Source: OLB7 sp966250335 (GTDB lineage: Bacteria > Bacteroidota > Ignavibacteria > OLB7). Taken from it: a stretch of DNA of 64,000 bases. The stretch lies in assembly GCA_966250335.1 (NCBI GenBank), contig CBINGZ010000002.1, forward strand, positions 162,376 through 226,375, given 5' to 3'. This document shows positions 9,203-17,432 of this stretch, one piece after another (the first letter of the stretch is position 1; every line of letters begins with the position of its first letter). A program made the position numbers and the translations under genes. Under the pieces are notes generated by a model, which was not told the DNA's origin, did not search any database, and was given only the letters and a program-made list of their open reading frames with translations.

Positions 9203-10021
9203 TTACTCGCCGATCACGAACGTACGTGTCACGATATTTCCATCGACTTCGAGCTTGCAGAAGTAGGCGCCCGGCGCCAGCCTCTCCGCGTCGATCGCCA
9301 CGGTATGGCGCTCCGCCGTCTGCTCGCCGTCGACCAGGGTCGCCACCTCGACGCCGGCCGCGTCGTAGAGCTTCATCGTCACATGGCCGGGTGTGGGAAG
9401 TGTGTAGGCGATCGAACCTCCTCTCGACGCCGGGAGCGGATTCGGGACGACCCGCTCCATCTCGATCCCCGCGGCCCCGACCGTCTCAGGCTCCACGGAG
9501 CTTGCGGCATCGGCCTCGCGGATCAGGGTCAGTCTGTCGATGGCGTCGATGGTGATCGTGTAGGAGGTGTTCGTGAGCATATCCACCGAATCGATGAGCG
9601 ACTTCAGGACCAGGCGCTTCGCCTTCGTCTGAACCTCGGCCGGCCAGGTGATCGTCACCGGATATCCGCCGGAGCCCGCCTGGAACCGGATCAGGAACGT
9701 ATCGATCTGCGATTTGGAACGGGCGCCCCTGATATCCTTCTCGACGCCGGTGCCGAGACCGGTGTGGCCGGGGGCATCGAAGAAGCGAACCCAGAACACT
9801 TCGGGTCCGGGGGGGAGCGGCGGAAGTTCGGTTTCACCGAGCTGCTGGTCGATGGCGTCGGTCGCGGCCGGGTCGAGTCCCCAGTTGAGGGTGATCGTGC
9901 CGCCGCCGTTGTTCTTCACCGTCAGTTCGCTGGTGAACGTCGTCTGTGCCGAGGCGCCGTTTCCCGCGCCGCCGAGAACCAGAAGCGCGGCAGCCGTGAG
10001 TATTCCGTGTCTGAGATTCAT
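9203..10021 (-). CDS. Secreted protein with a shared ~140-aa domain and type IX sorting signal
   Basis: About 272 aa from ATG 10021 (MNLRHGILTAAALLVLGGAG, signal peptide). The longer frame to 10102 adds no sensible N-terminus. Residues 28-167 form a domain with GLDPAATDAIDQQLGE, LPPLPPG, and YPVTITWP. The same layout recurs in residues 29-176 of the 10393-12774 protein. The C-terminal ~80 residues are a type A sorting domain: VVPNPLPAS start, KLYDAAGVEVATL strand, and LAPGAYFCKL end. The protein is therefore probably exported by Sec and then by the type IX system and anchored or released at the surface. Its function is unknown. Confidence 0.85.
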   Translation of the reverse strand: MNLRHGILTAAALLVLGGAGNGASAQTTFTSELTVKNNGGGTITLNWGLDPAATDAIDQQLGETELPPLPPGPEVFWVRFFDAPGHTGLGTGVEKDIRGARSKSQIDTFLIRFQAGSGGYPVTITWPAEVQTKAKRLVLKSLIDSVDMLTNTSYTITIDAIDRLTLIREADAASSVEPETVGAAGIEMERVVPNPLPASRGGSIAYTLPTPGHVTMKLYDAAGVEVATLVDGEQTAERHTVAIDAERLAPGAYFCKLEVDGNIVTRTFVIGE

Positions 10022-10392
10022 GTCGATGTTGGAGAGTGTTTGTATGAAATGCATCGAAATCGGAGAGATCTGAAGAAGGGAGGCCCCGACCACCCGGCGC
10101 ACGTGCTCGGCGAAACGGCCGGAGCAGCGGACTGGTGTCCGGTTCCACCCTTCGCCGGATCACGCTGCGCGCGTCGATCCGCAACGATTGCAATCGGTGT
10201 CGAGGCTGCATCTTCCCGAGGGATCGGTCTCTGTGCCGGCGCGATCTCCCTCCCATCGCGGCGGCGTTACCGTGTCGGGCGTTACAGGGGAGCCGCCGGC
10301 AACGAGTCTCATCGCTGCCGGCGGCGCCTGTCGGTCGCATCCCATACTGTCTTACATCTCGCGACCCGAGAGTTTTTCGCCGCTCCCCGCGC
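10022..10392. other. 371-bp intergenic leader with a perfect 10-bp inverted repeat
   Basis: This stretch separates two minus-strand secreted-protein genes. It has no convincing gene. A perfect inverted repeat GCCGCCGGCA at 10292-10301 pairs with 10316-10325 (14-nt loop). It could terminate transcription from the upstream 10393-12774 gene or structure the leader of the downstream one. No T-run follows on either strand. Confidence 0.4.
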
Positions 10393-12774
10393 TTAGCGCG
10401 TCAGGACGAGCTTCTGCGTGGCGCTCTTGCCCCCTGCCGTCAGGGTGCAGTAGTAGGAGCCGTCGGCCAGGCCGGCGGCGTTGAACTCGACCGTGTGACG
10501 ACCGGCGCTCTGCGCGCCGTCGACCAGGCGGACGACTTCCTTGCCGGCGGCATCGGTCACGACCATCGTGACATCACCCGAGGAAGCGAGCGTGTAGTTG
10601 ACCATGGCGGTGCCGGTGAACGGATTCGGGGTGCTGTTCATCGAGAAGAACTTCACCGCCTCGTCGTTCGGAACGGCCGACGGAGCGGCGACCTTCAGGT
10701 CGTACTCGACCTTGAGGGGCTGGTTCTGCGGACCGCCGGCGATCACCGGCTCGATCACCATCACATCCTTCGGGTTGATCACCGAGAAGGGGATCTCCAT
10801 CAGGTTCGCGTTCGACGGCGGGATTGCGTCGCCGCCGAGCGAGTAGATCAGGATGCGGACCGAGTCACCCACGACCAGGCTGCTGACCGTGAAGTTCTCG
10901 TACGCAGCGGCCAGACGAACGACCAGGTCGTCCGTGGCGCCGCCGGCCTTCAGGAAGAGCTGAACGCCCTTGACCGCGACCACGTTGTGCATGTCGACGT
11001 TGATGCCGTTCTCGGCAACCGTCAGATCGAACTTCACGTCGTAGAGACCGGCCGCGGACTGACCCGTGGCTCCACCCTTACCCGTCTCGACCTCGTCGCT
11101 GCTCTTGCCGCCGTTCACGTTCCCCTTCTCCTCGACCGGACGGACCGAGAAGAGCTGCGAGCCGCTCGGCCAGTGGGCGTTCAGGATCGCGTTGACCATG
11201 ATGACCACGTCGTTGACGTTGAGCGAGCTGTTGCCGTAGTTGGTGCCGTCGCAGAAGATGGAGCTGGAGGCGAAGCCGGCCGACCACGGGTGCATGTCAC
11301 CGCGATTGAGCTGCCAGGTGGCGAGGGTCTTACGATCCTGGATGTGGTCGATGATCTCGAGAATGTCGAGAACGTTGACCTGGTCGTCGCAGTTGACGTC
11401 GCCGCGGGCGCTGCTGCTGTAGACGTTGATCGTGTTCGACTTGCGGTTGTTGTCGATCACCACGCCGGCCGTCGTGGCCAGGTAGGTGTTGAGCGACGAC
11501 TCGACGCTGGAGATCGTCATGTGCGTCTGGACGCTGTCGCAGTCGGTGCCGGCGTTGCAGAGGTTCGTGTCGCGGATCTCGTAGTTGATGCGGAAGAGAT
11601 CATCGTAGTCACCGACCGGGATCACGACCGTCGAGTCGCTGCCGTAGAGAACGATCTGGACCGAGGAGCCGCTGACGGCGTTGGTCACCTCGTAGTCGAA
11701 GTTCCAGCTCTTGCCGATCGGCGGAGCGGGGAGGTCCGGGCCGGCCGAGACCGAGTTGATCCGCAGGATCGAGTAGGGCGCGTCGACCGTGAACTGGAGA
11801 CCCTGGATGTTGTTGCCGACCGTGCTGTACTTCAGGCCGACGTTCGTCGTCTTGCCGGTCTGGTTGTCGAAGTGATCGGCGGCCGGGGAGGACATGTAGA
11901 GCCCCTCGCCGCTGCTGGCGATCGCCGTGGCGGCGCACGTCGTGGTGCTGGCGCCGTTGTAGGTGATCGTGAGAACCGCGTTGTCGGTCTGGACGGCCGT
12001 GGCCGTGTAGGTGATCGTCACGGTGACGGCCGGGCCGCCGACGGCGATCGTCTGCGGGAAGGTCGGCGAGGTGACGACGAACTTGGCGTTGTCCGAGGCG
12101 ACGTTGTCGATCACGAGCGGCGTGGCGCCGGTGTTGGAGATCGTGAGGGTCTGCACACCTGTGCCCGGGGTCGGGTAGGTGACCACGCCGAAGTTCATCG
12201 GGCAGCCGGAGATCGAGAGGCCCGACGGCGGGTTCTGCGGACCGGTGGCGCTGATGACCAGGTTGTCGATCGAGCTGTTCGTGACCGTCACCGAGTTGGC
12301 GGTCTTCATGTTCACGTTATGGAAGATGCCGCCGAAGGCGTCCTGGATCGTGACGGCGCCGGTGTAGCTGGCGGCGACGAGAGCGGAGTTCCAGGTGATG
12401 GTGACCGGGTAATCGGCCGCACCGTTCTCAACCGTCCACTTCACCTTGTAGAGGTCGGTCTGGGCGGCGCCGGTGTACGGACGGAAGTCGACCGGCGAAC
12501 CGTTGCCCAGGGTCCCCGAGCCGTGCGAAACGAAAACAACGTACCAGGCTCCCGGAGGGGCGGGGGGATCGGCTTCGCCGAGCCCACCGTCGAGGCCGTT
12601 CGTGGCGGCCGGGTTCACACCGAAGTTGACCGTGCTCGTCTGCGCGCCGCCGGCGTTGCTGTTGGTCACCGTGAGCTCGATGTCGGTCGTCGCCTGAGCG
12701 AACGCGGCACCGCCCAGCAGGACCATTCCAAGCGCGAGGCAGAAGAAACGCTTGAGTATGTGCGTGTAGTTCAT
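10393..12774 (-). CDS. Multidomain secreted protein with dockerin-like repeats and type IX sorting signal
   Basis: 793 aa with signal peptide (LALGMVLLGGAAFA). Domain order: the shared domain (29-176, FGVNPAATNGLDGGLGE and YPVTITWN); a HYDIN/choice-of-anchor-D-like Ig domain (CPMNFGVVTYPTPGTGVQ); a cohesin-like segment around SWNFDYEVTN; a dockerin-type duplicated calcium motif (GDVNCDDQVNVLDILEIIDH and NYGNSSLNVNDVVIMVNAIL); a second cohesin-like segment; and a type A sorting domain (TPNPFTGTAMVNYTL ... LADGSYYCTL). Combining dockerin-like and cohesin-like modules suggests intramolecular or surface protein contacts, which is inference. It lies 57 bp downstream of the 12832-14682 gene, so co-transcription is likely. 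Confidence 0.87.
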   Translation of the reverse strand: MNYTHILKRFFCLALGMVLLGGAAFAQATTDIELTVTNSNAGGAQTSTVNFGVNPAATNGLDGGLGEADPPAPPGAWYVVFVSHGSGTLGNGSPVDFRPYTGAAQTDLYKVKWTVENGAADYPVTITWNSALVAASYTGAVTIQDAFGGIFHNVNMKTANSVTVTNSSIDNLVISATGPQNPPSGLSISGCPMNFGVVTYPTPGTGVQTLTISNTGATPLVIDNVASDNAKFVVTSPTFPQTIAVGGPAVTVTITYTATAVQTDNAVLTITYNGASTTTCAATAIASSGEGLYMSSPAADHFDNQTGKTTNVGLKYSTVGNNIQGLQFTVDAPYSILRINSVSAGPDLPAPPIGKSWNFDYEVTNAVSGSSVQIVLYGSDSTVVIPVGDYDDLFRINYEIRDTNLCNAGTDCDSVQTHMTISSVESSLNTYLATTAGVVIDNNRKSNTINVYSSSARGDVNCDDQVNVLDILEIIDHIQDRKTLATWQLNRGDMHPWSAGFASSSIFCDGTNYGNSSLNVNDVVIMVNAILNAHWPSGSQLFSVRPVEEKGNVNGGKSSDEVETGKGGATGQSAAGLYDVKFDLTVAENGINVDMHNVVAVKGVQLFLKAGGATDDLVVRLAAAYENFTVSSLVVGDSVRILIYSLGGDAIPPSNANLMEIPFSVINPKDVMVIEPVIAGGPQNQPLKVEYDLKVAAPSAVPNDEAVKFFSMNSTPNPFTGTAMVNYTLASSGDVTMVVTDAAGKEVVRLVDGAQSAGRHTVEFNAAGLADGSYYCTLTAGGKSATQKLVLTR

Positions 12775-12831
12775 GATCGGGATATGGAGATATGGAGATT
12801 TGTCGGTTGTTGGAGATCGCGTCGCGAGCTA

Positions 12832-14682
12832 TTACGGGTTGAAGGTCATGCTTCCGCCCGCCGTCATCTTGATCCAGTAGGCCTTGCCCGGCTCGAGCTT
12901 GGCCGTCCCCGTGACGATGTCGTAGCCGGAGCCGTTCCAGTAGTAGAACTTGGCGCTGGCGGCCGAACCGTCCGCGAACGTGCCGGTGGTCGTGGTGGCG
13001 TTGGCGGTGGCGTACTTCGAGGAGCCGGTGCTGACCATGTTCCAGCCGACGACCAGGCCGCTGGTGGTCTGCGGGAGCGTGCGGGTCGAGCCCGTCTGCT
13101 CGATCGTGCGGTTGTCGACCAGCTTCACCCAGTAGCCCTTGCCGTAGTCGAGGGTCGAGGTGGTGCTGTAGCCGCTGCCGGTCCACTGGTAGGCAAGACC
13201 GCCGCCGACCGTCGTGTAGATGTTCGAGTGCGTCGGAGCCACGGTGCCGTTGGCGGCGCCGACCATCGCCCAGCCCGCGCGATGCTTCACGTAGGTCGTG
13301 AGCTGCGGGTTGTAGTTCGTCCAGCCCGCATCCCACTGGGCGCTGCGGGCGACCGTCGGGTCGAACGCGCCGGCGTAGGTCGTGCTGGTGGAACCGGCGG
13401 CGAAACCGGCCGGAAGGGTCTTGCCGGCGCCGATGGCGGGGGAGCCGACACCCGGGATCGGGTTCGGGTCGTTCAGGTCGGCCTGGCCGACCGCCGTGAG
13501 ACCGAGCGTCGAGTGCGTCGTCGTCAGCGTGTTGCCGGCGGCGGCGCAGTTGATCCATGCCGTGGCGTTGGCCGGAACGATGTTCGGGTTGGCGAGCGTC
13601 GCGCCCGAGGTCGAGAAGAGCGTTCCTGCAACCTCGAGATCGGTCGGCTGCGGGCACTGAGCGGCGGCGAGGACGTCATCGAGACCGATGCCGTCGCCGA
13701 CCGTCGTGTTCCCCTCGACGCGGAGACCGTCGTCGGTGGAACCGGCCATGATCGAGTTGTAGAGGAAGTAGCGCGAGTTGCGACGGATATGAGCGCCGCT
13801 CTGGAAGTTCGTGGCGCCCGACGTCACGCCGTCATACACCGGGCCGACCCATGTGTAGTTGGCGACCTTCGGGTGCGAGAGCGGGGTGGCGCCGTTGCCG
13901 CCGGAGACGTTGTTGTTGTCGGCTTCGATGCCGTTCGAGCCCGAGATGTCGGCGCGGGTGTTGTCGCGCATGCCGAACATGTACTGAATCGTGCCGATGT
14001 AGCCGAAGTCGGTGTCGAGGTCGTCGTCCGTTGTGCCGAAGGCGACCAGGTGCTTGGCGTTGACGGTGCCGCCGAAGAACTCGAAGGCGTCGTCCTGACC
14101 GTAGCTGGCCTGAACGTAGTCGATCGTGGTACCCGAACCGACGCCGGCGAGCGTGAGCGAGTTGAGCTCGTTGTTCGTGGAGAAGGTGTAGCCGGGGTAC
14201 TCAAGGCGGACGTAGGTGAGCGAGCCGCTGTTGTCGTTGGCGATGGCGCCGCCGTAGGTGTCGCCCGTCCCCCCTTCCAGCGTCGCGGAACCGCCGGCCA
14301 CGTTGATCGGGGCCTGACCGCAGATCGCGAGACCCGCCCAGTCACCGGCGCTGCGCTCCCCCTGCGGGAACTGCGACGCGAAGATGATCGGCTTGGTGGC
14401 CGTTCCGTTGGCGATGATCTGGCCCCCCTTGGAAACAACGATCGCGTTCTGCGACGTGTTGTTGTTGCCGTAGATCAGGGTGCCGGCCGGGATCGTGAGG
14501 GTGACGCCGTTCGGAACGCGAACGGTCCCCATGATCTGATAGACGGAATCCGCGGAAAGCGTGCGATTGGCGCTGAGATCGCCGCTGAGGGAAACCGCGC
14601 CGGGAATGCTGAACTGAGCGTTCGCGACTGCGCTCATGGTGCAGACTCCGGCTATCGCCGTTGCGATATTTCTGAGCTTCAT
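12832..14682 (-). CDS. Secreted right-handed beta-helix surface protein with duplicated C-terminal module
   Basis: 616 aa with signal peptide (MKLRNIATAIAGVCTMSAVANA). The first ~400 residues read as a parallel beta-helix: LTIPAGTLIYGNNN, GDWAGLAICGQAPIN, and asparagine-ladder stretches near DDAFEFFGG. This family is widespread in Bacteroidota and Ignavibacteria surface proteins. The C-terminus contains two copies of a ~70-residue module, 470-545 and 546-616. Each starts GW(A/N)MV and contains a W.GSGY stretch followed by L..GK.YW(V/I)K. There is no type A sorting domain, so this module may serve as anchor or signal (inference). Likely an abundant surface-layer or adhesion protein. Its 390-bp upstream region is unusually long. 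Confidence 0.8.
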   Translation of the reverse strand: MKLRNIATAIAGVCTMSAVANAQFSIPGAVSLSGDLSANRTLSADSVYQIMGTVRVPNGVTLTIPAGTLIYGNNNTSQNAIVVSKGGQIIANGTATKPIIFASQFPQGERSAGDWAGLAICGQAPINVAGGSATLEGGTGDTYGGAIANDNSGSLTYVRLEYPGYTFSTNNELNSLTLAGVGSGTTIDYVQASYGQDDAFEFFGGTVNAKHLVAFGTTDDDLDTDFGYIGTIQYMFGMRDNTRADISGSNGIEADNNNVSGGNGATPLSHPKVANYTWVGPVYDGVTSGATNFQSGAHIRRNSRYFLYNSIMAGSTDDGLRVEGNTTVGDGIGLDDVLAAAQCPQPTDLEVAGTLFSTSGATLANPNIVPANATAWINCAAAGNTLTTTHSTLGLTAVGQADLNDPNPIPGVGSPAIGAGKTLPAGFAAGSTSTTYAGAFDPTVARSAQWDAGWTNYNPQLTTYVKHRAGWAMVGAANGTVAPTHSNIYTTVGGGLAYQWTGSGYSTTSTLDYGKGYWVKLVDNRTIEQTGSTRTLPQTTSGLVVGWNMVSTGSSKYATANATTTTGTFADGSAASAKFYYWNGSGYDIVTGTAKLEPGKAYWIKMTAGGSMTFNP

Positions 14683-15072
14683 GATTTCTCCTGATGGATT
14701 GAGGTTCGTATGGGAAGGCGGACGATTCCCCTTCCCGAGTCGCTGAGTTCCAGCCTGACTCGCTGCGTCGTTCGATCACGTGATCCTGCTGAAGTCCGAC
14801 TGCTCGCTCTGCGCTTCGGCAGACCCGATTGCAACAGAAAGCCCCGCCGAGGCACGATCCCTTCGATCGCGCCTGCAGCGGGGCTTGCGGTTCGCAACGC
14901 TCCCGACTCGTTGAATTGTCCCTGTCCCCACGGCTCCCACACGAAGCCGCGGACTTCCGTCTTCCTTCGCTCCCGCAGAGACCACAAGCCTCGTGGGGCG
15001 ATATATTCCATATTTACGCAAGCCGCGGGCATGGCCCCATCAGCCGAGACCCTCCCGCCCCGCGCCCGCGGG
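14683..15072. other. 390-bp leader/intergenic region upstream of the beta-helix gene
   Basis: No believable gene. It contains an inverted repeat AAGCCCCGC (14839-14847) / GCGGGGCTT (14878-14886) with a 30-nt loop, which could fold in the 5' leader of the 12832-14682 message. I cannot match it to a known riboswitch. No clear promoter of the TAnnTTTG type was found here. Confidence 0.35.
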
Positions 15073-15276
15073 TCACCTGACCCGTTCGGCCCGCTTCTTC
15101 ACGTAGCGTATGTTGACGTCGACCTGCCCGACGGGCTTGCCGTTCTGATATCGCGTTTCGATCGTTACCGAGCCGAACATGTTCTCCGGCCGTTCGATCT
15201 CCAGCGCGTCGTACAGCTCATTCAGAAGCTGTTCGACCTTTCGCTCCGTATCGCGTGAGTAATCGCTGGATGGCAT
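15073..15276 (-). CDS. Conserved-looking 67-aa hypothetical protein
   Basis: Begins with ATG at 15276; an in-frame GTG at 15309 is less likely. The protein is soluble and highly charged, with an amphipathic helix (DTERKVEQLLNELYDALEIE) followed by a strand-rich half (MFGSVTIETRYQNGKPVG, VDVNIRYVKKRAERVR). It has no signal peptide or known motif. A good Bacteroidota-type promoter (CTTG-N20-TAATTTTG) lies 91-122 nt upstream, which supports a real gene. The family resembles small Bacteroidota proteins of unknown function; I do not recognise it. Confidence 0.6.
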   Translation of the reverse strand: MPSSDYSRDTERKVEQLLNELYDALEIERPENMFGSVTIETRYQNGKPVGQVDVNIRYVKKRAERVR

Positions 15277-15366
15277 TGCCCTATACCTGGATTCCGTCCC
15301 TACGATCACCGGGCCCTTCCTCCGCCCGGCACGCCTGTTTCCTCAGACAGTCGTTGTTCAGACGCA

Positions 15367-15398
15367 CAAAATTAGACCCGGCCCCTCCGGTCGCCAAG
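15367..15398 (-). promoter_or_regulatory. Bacteroidota-type promoter for the 67-aa gene
   Basis: On the minus strand, TAATTTTG (15374-15367) fits the -7 consensus TAnnTTTG. It is preceded, with a 20-nt spacer, by CTTG (15398-15395) in place of TTTG at -33. The start codon is about 90 nt downstream. Confidence 0.5.
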
Positions 15399-15795
15399 TT
15401 ATCCTTTGCTGACGTTAGGAACCGGAACCGCCGCTCCGGCGTGGAAAGGTTGTGGAGAAACCGGTGGAGAGCTTCGATGGAACGCGGGCGAACACTTCCC
15501 CACCCCTGAAGATTATGAACGGAACCGCTCAGGACACGGCTGAATCGCGGGTTTCCGGTGAAAATGTCGTCTCCGGAAATATGGGAACCGACATCACGCA
15601 CATATCCCACAAAGATGTAATCGTATCGGATCAATGTTATGGTGGCGTAATGTCACAATAAGGACAATCGGCCCGATCACCAATGTGACATCTGATTTTC
15701 AGAATGTTTGAATATCATGGGTCGATCATTTCTCCTTCATGCAGCCTCGTAGATGCCCTGCAACGCACAAGGAATTGCAGAACAACGATGATTCT

Positions 15796-15969
15796 TCCAG
15801 TCCCGAAGGGGCGAACCATTTGTAGCCGCGACGTTCCCCACACAATCTTAAGCGCCGAAGGTGCGTACCATTCTTTCCGCTATCGGCGAGGGAAGAATGG
15901 TACGCACCTTCGGCGCTTGAAGAAAAAAGGATCGTTCTCGGCTACAAATGGGCGCTCCCCTCGGGAGCC
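15796..15969. repeat. Dispersed palindromic element, copy A
   Basis: A ~175-bp element built of nested inverted repeats. The core is a perfect 26-bp inverted repeat, 15850-15875 with 15893-15918, enclosing CGAAGGTGCGTACCATTCTT. Outside it, TTTGTAGCCG (15819-15828) pairs with CGGCTACAAA (15939-15948). Ends are small GC hairpins (TCCCGAAGGGG near 15801; GCTCCCCTCGGGAGC near 15954). The reverse complement aligns along its length with copy B at 26043-26221. Neither carries a coding frame I would accept. Around it, 15277-16034 has no other supported gene. Confidence 0.85.
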
Positions 15970-16034
15970 GATACAGGGTGAGGAACGACGGACGATCATG
16001 AATCATAGATCATCGTGGCCGTGGGTGAACATCC

Positions 16035-16410
16035 TCCCTGCGTCAATCTTACGGCCGGGCAATCACATCGATCGCATCGTAAAGAGAACGACGCCGAAAG
16101 GCTGTCGGCACAACTCCTCCCTGCATCAATCCCACAACCGGATCATCGCATTCATTACATCGCAAGAAGAACGGTGTCGAAGAGCTGCGCGCATCGTCTC
16201 TCCTCCATCAATCTCGCAACCGGGCGACCACATCCGTCGCATCGCGGGAAGAACGGTGTCGAAGAGCTGGGCGCACCATCCCTCCTGTATCAATCTCGCA
16301 ACCGGGCGTTCACATCCATCGCATCGCGAGAAGAACGACGCCGAAGAGCCACAAACGCAACGCCCCCCTGCATCAACCTCACAACCGGGCGATCACATCG
16401 GTCACGATGC
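16035..16410. repeat. Tandem 82-83 bp repeats extending into the purine nucleoside phosphorylase 3' end
   Basis: Five anchors of the form TCAATCTCGCAACCGGGCG begin at 16043, 16126, 16208, 16290 and 16373, giving periods of 83, 82, 82 and 83 bp. Each unit continues with a CACATC.GATCGCATCG-like stretch, GAAGAACG, and TGTCGAAGAGCTG. The last, partial unit lies inside the coding sequence and stop codon of the phosphorylase gene (stop at 16379-16381), so the array looks like amplification of that gene's 3' end plus ~45 bp of trailer. Units have diverged by point changes. It is not a CRISPR, because the whole unit is conserved. Confidence 0.85.
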
Positions 16411-17212
16411 GCGTCAGTTTCGGCTCGGCGGTGCCGGCGGCGGCGATGATGTCGGCGACGTCGACCGGGGCGAGGGAATCGGGGAAGCATTCGTCGGTGA
16501 TGATCGAGAGGCCCAGCACCCGCATCGCCATATGTCGTGCCACGATCACTTCCGGGACCGTGCTCATCCCGACCACGTCGGCGCCGATCGTCCGGAGGAA
16601 TCTGTATTCCGCGCGCGTCTCCAGGTTGGGGCCGGCGACCGCCACGTAGGTCCCCTTCTGCAGCCGTAATCCCGCCTGGATCGCGGCATCCTCCGCCAGC
16701 TCGATCAGCTCGCGGCTGTACGGCTCCGACATATCGGGGAATCTGGGGCCGAGCATGTCGTCGTTCGGACCGATCAGAGGGTTGTCGCCGATCAGGTTGA
16801 TGTGATCCTCCATCACCATCAGGTCCCCCCGCCTGTAGAGTGGATTGAGTCCGCCGCAGGCGTTGGAGATCACCAGGGTCCCCACCCCGAGCCTGTGCAT
16901 GACCCGCACGGGGAAGGTGATCTCCTTCATCGAATGTCCTTCGTAGAAGTGGAACCGTCCCTGCATCGCCATCACATCCTTCCCGCCGAGCCGCCCCAGG
17001 ATCAGACGACCGCTGTGCGACTCCACCGTCGAGAGGGGGAAGTGGGGGATATCCCCGTACTCTATCACCTCGACCTTCTCGATGGCGTCGGCAAGCTGGC
17101 CGAGCCCCGTTCCAAGGATGATGCCGACGGCCGGACGAAGGTTCGAGCCCCCTCCGGCAAGCCGCTCCTCGATAACCGCGGCGGCGCTCTCCATCTGTTC
17201 ACGCAGGTTCAT
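16379..17212 (-). CDS. Purine nucleoside phosphorylase (trimeric PNP/MTAP family)
   Basis: 277 aa from ATG 17212, the usual length; the frame runs on to 17389 but the extension has no homology-like features and lies over the promoter. Motifs: phosphate loop GTGLG (34-38), SHSGRLILG (65-73), QGRFHFYEG (84-92), SNACGGLNP (116-124), and AGPNLETRAEYRF (193-205), which includes the purine-contact Glu198. The enzyme cleaves purine ribonucleosides with phosphate to base plus ribose-1-phosphate in purine salvage. The residue matching human Asn243 is Asp240 (IITDECF), which in related enzymes favours or permits 6-amino purines, so specificity may be broader. The 3' end forms the last unit of a tandem repeat array. 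Confidence 0.95.
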   Translation of the reverse strand: MNLREQMESAAAVIEERLAGGGSNLRPAVGIILGTGLGQLADAIEKVEVIEYGDIPHFPLSTVESHSGRLILGRLGGKDVMAMQGRFHFYEGHSMKEITFPVRVMHRLGVGTLVISNACGGLNPLYRRGDLMVMEDHINLIGDNPLIGPNDDMLGPRFPDMSEPYSRELIELAEDAAIQAGLRLQKGTYVAVAGPNLETRAEYRFLRTIGADVVGMSTVPEVIVARHMAMRVLGLSIITDECFPDSLAPVDVADIIAAAGTAEPKLTRIVTDVIARL

Positions 17213-17269
17213 GAAAGTCCGGATTTGATGAATCGGATTGTGCCGGATCGGGCCCCGGCGATAGAACGG

Positions 17270-17301
17270 CAAAGATACACCCCTTGCGGTATCCGCGGAA
17301 A
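17270..17301 (-). promoter_or_regulatory. Bacteroidota-type promoter for the phosphorylase gene
   Basis: TATCTTTG (17277-17270, minus strand) matches TAnnTTTG exactly. TTTC at 17301-17298 stands for the -33 TTTG with a 20-nt spacer. The ATG at 17212 lies 58 nt downstream, which also supports that start over the longer frame. Confidence 0.55.
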
Positions 17302-17432
17302 AACGAAGCGCGACGAACATCGCTGGAGGGAAGGCGGCATGGGCCTTCATTCCGTGCGTCGTTCGCCGCGCCTCGAGGCGGGAAGTCACTCTATGCGTCT
17401 TGGAGTCCGTTCCCGCTCGGAACGGTTTTCCA

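Noticed and set aside
10135..14694. A 1519-residue plus-strand open frame
   Set aside because: Antisense to two genes with clear signal peptides and sorting domains; composition is arginine- and valine-rich with no domain.
14679..15258. Open frames on both strands in the leader of the beta-helix gene
   Set aside because: No ribosome binding site or motif, proline/arginine-rich, and partly overlap the 67-aa gene.
16035..16410. CRISPR array
   Set aside because: The whole 82-83 bp unit is conserved with point differences; there are no short identical repeats with unique spacers and no cas genes.
16015..16449. Open frame through the tandem repeats as a repeat protein
   Set aside because: The array lies at the 3' end of another gene on the other strand; the translated repeats have no conserved protein pattern or ribosome binding site.
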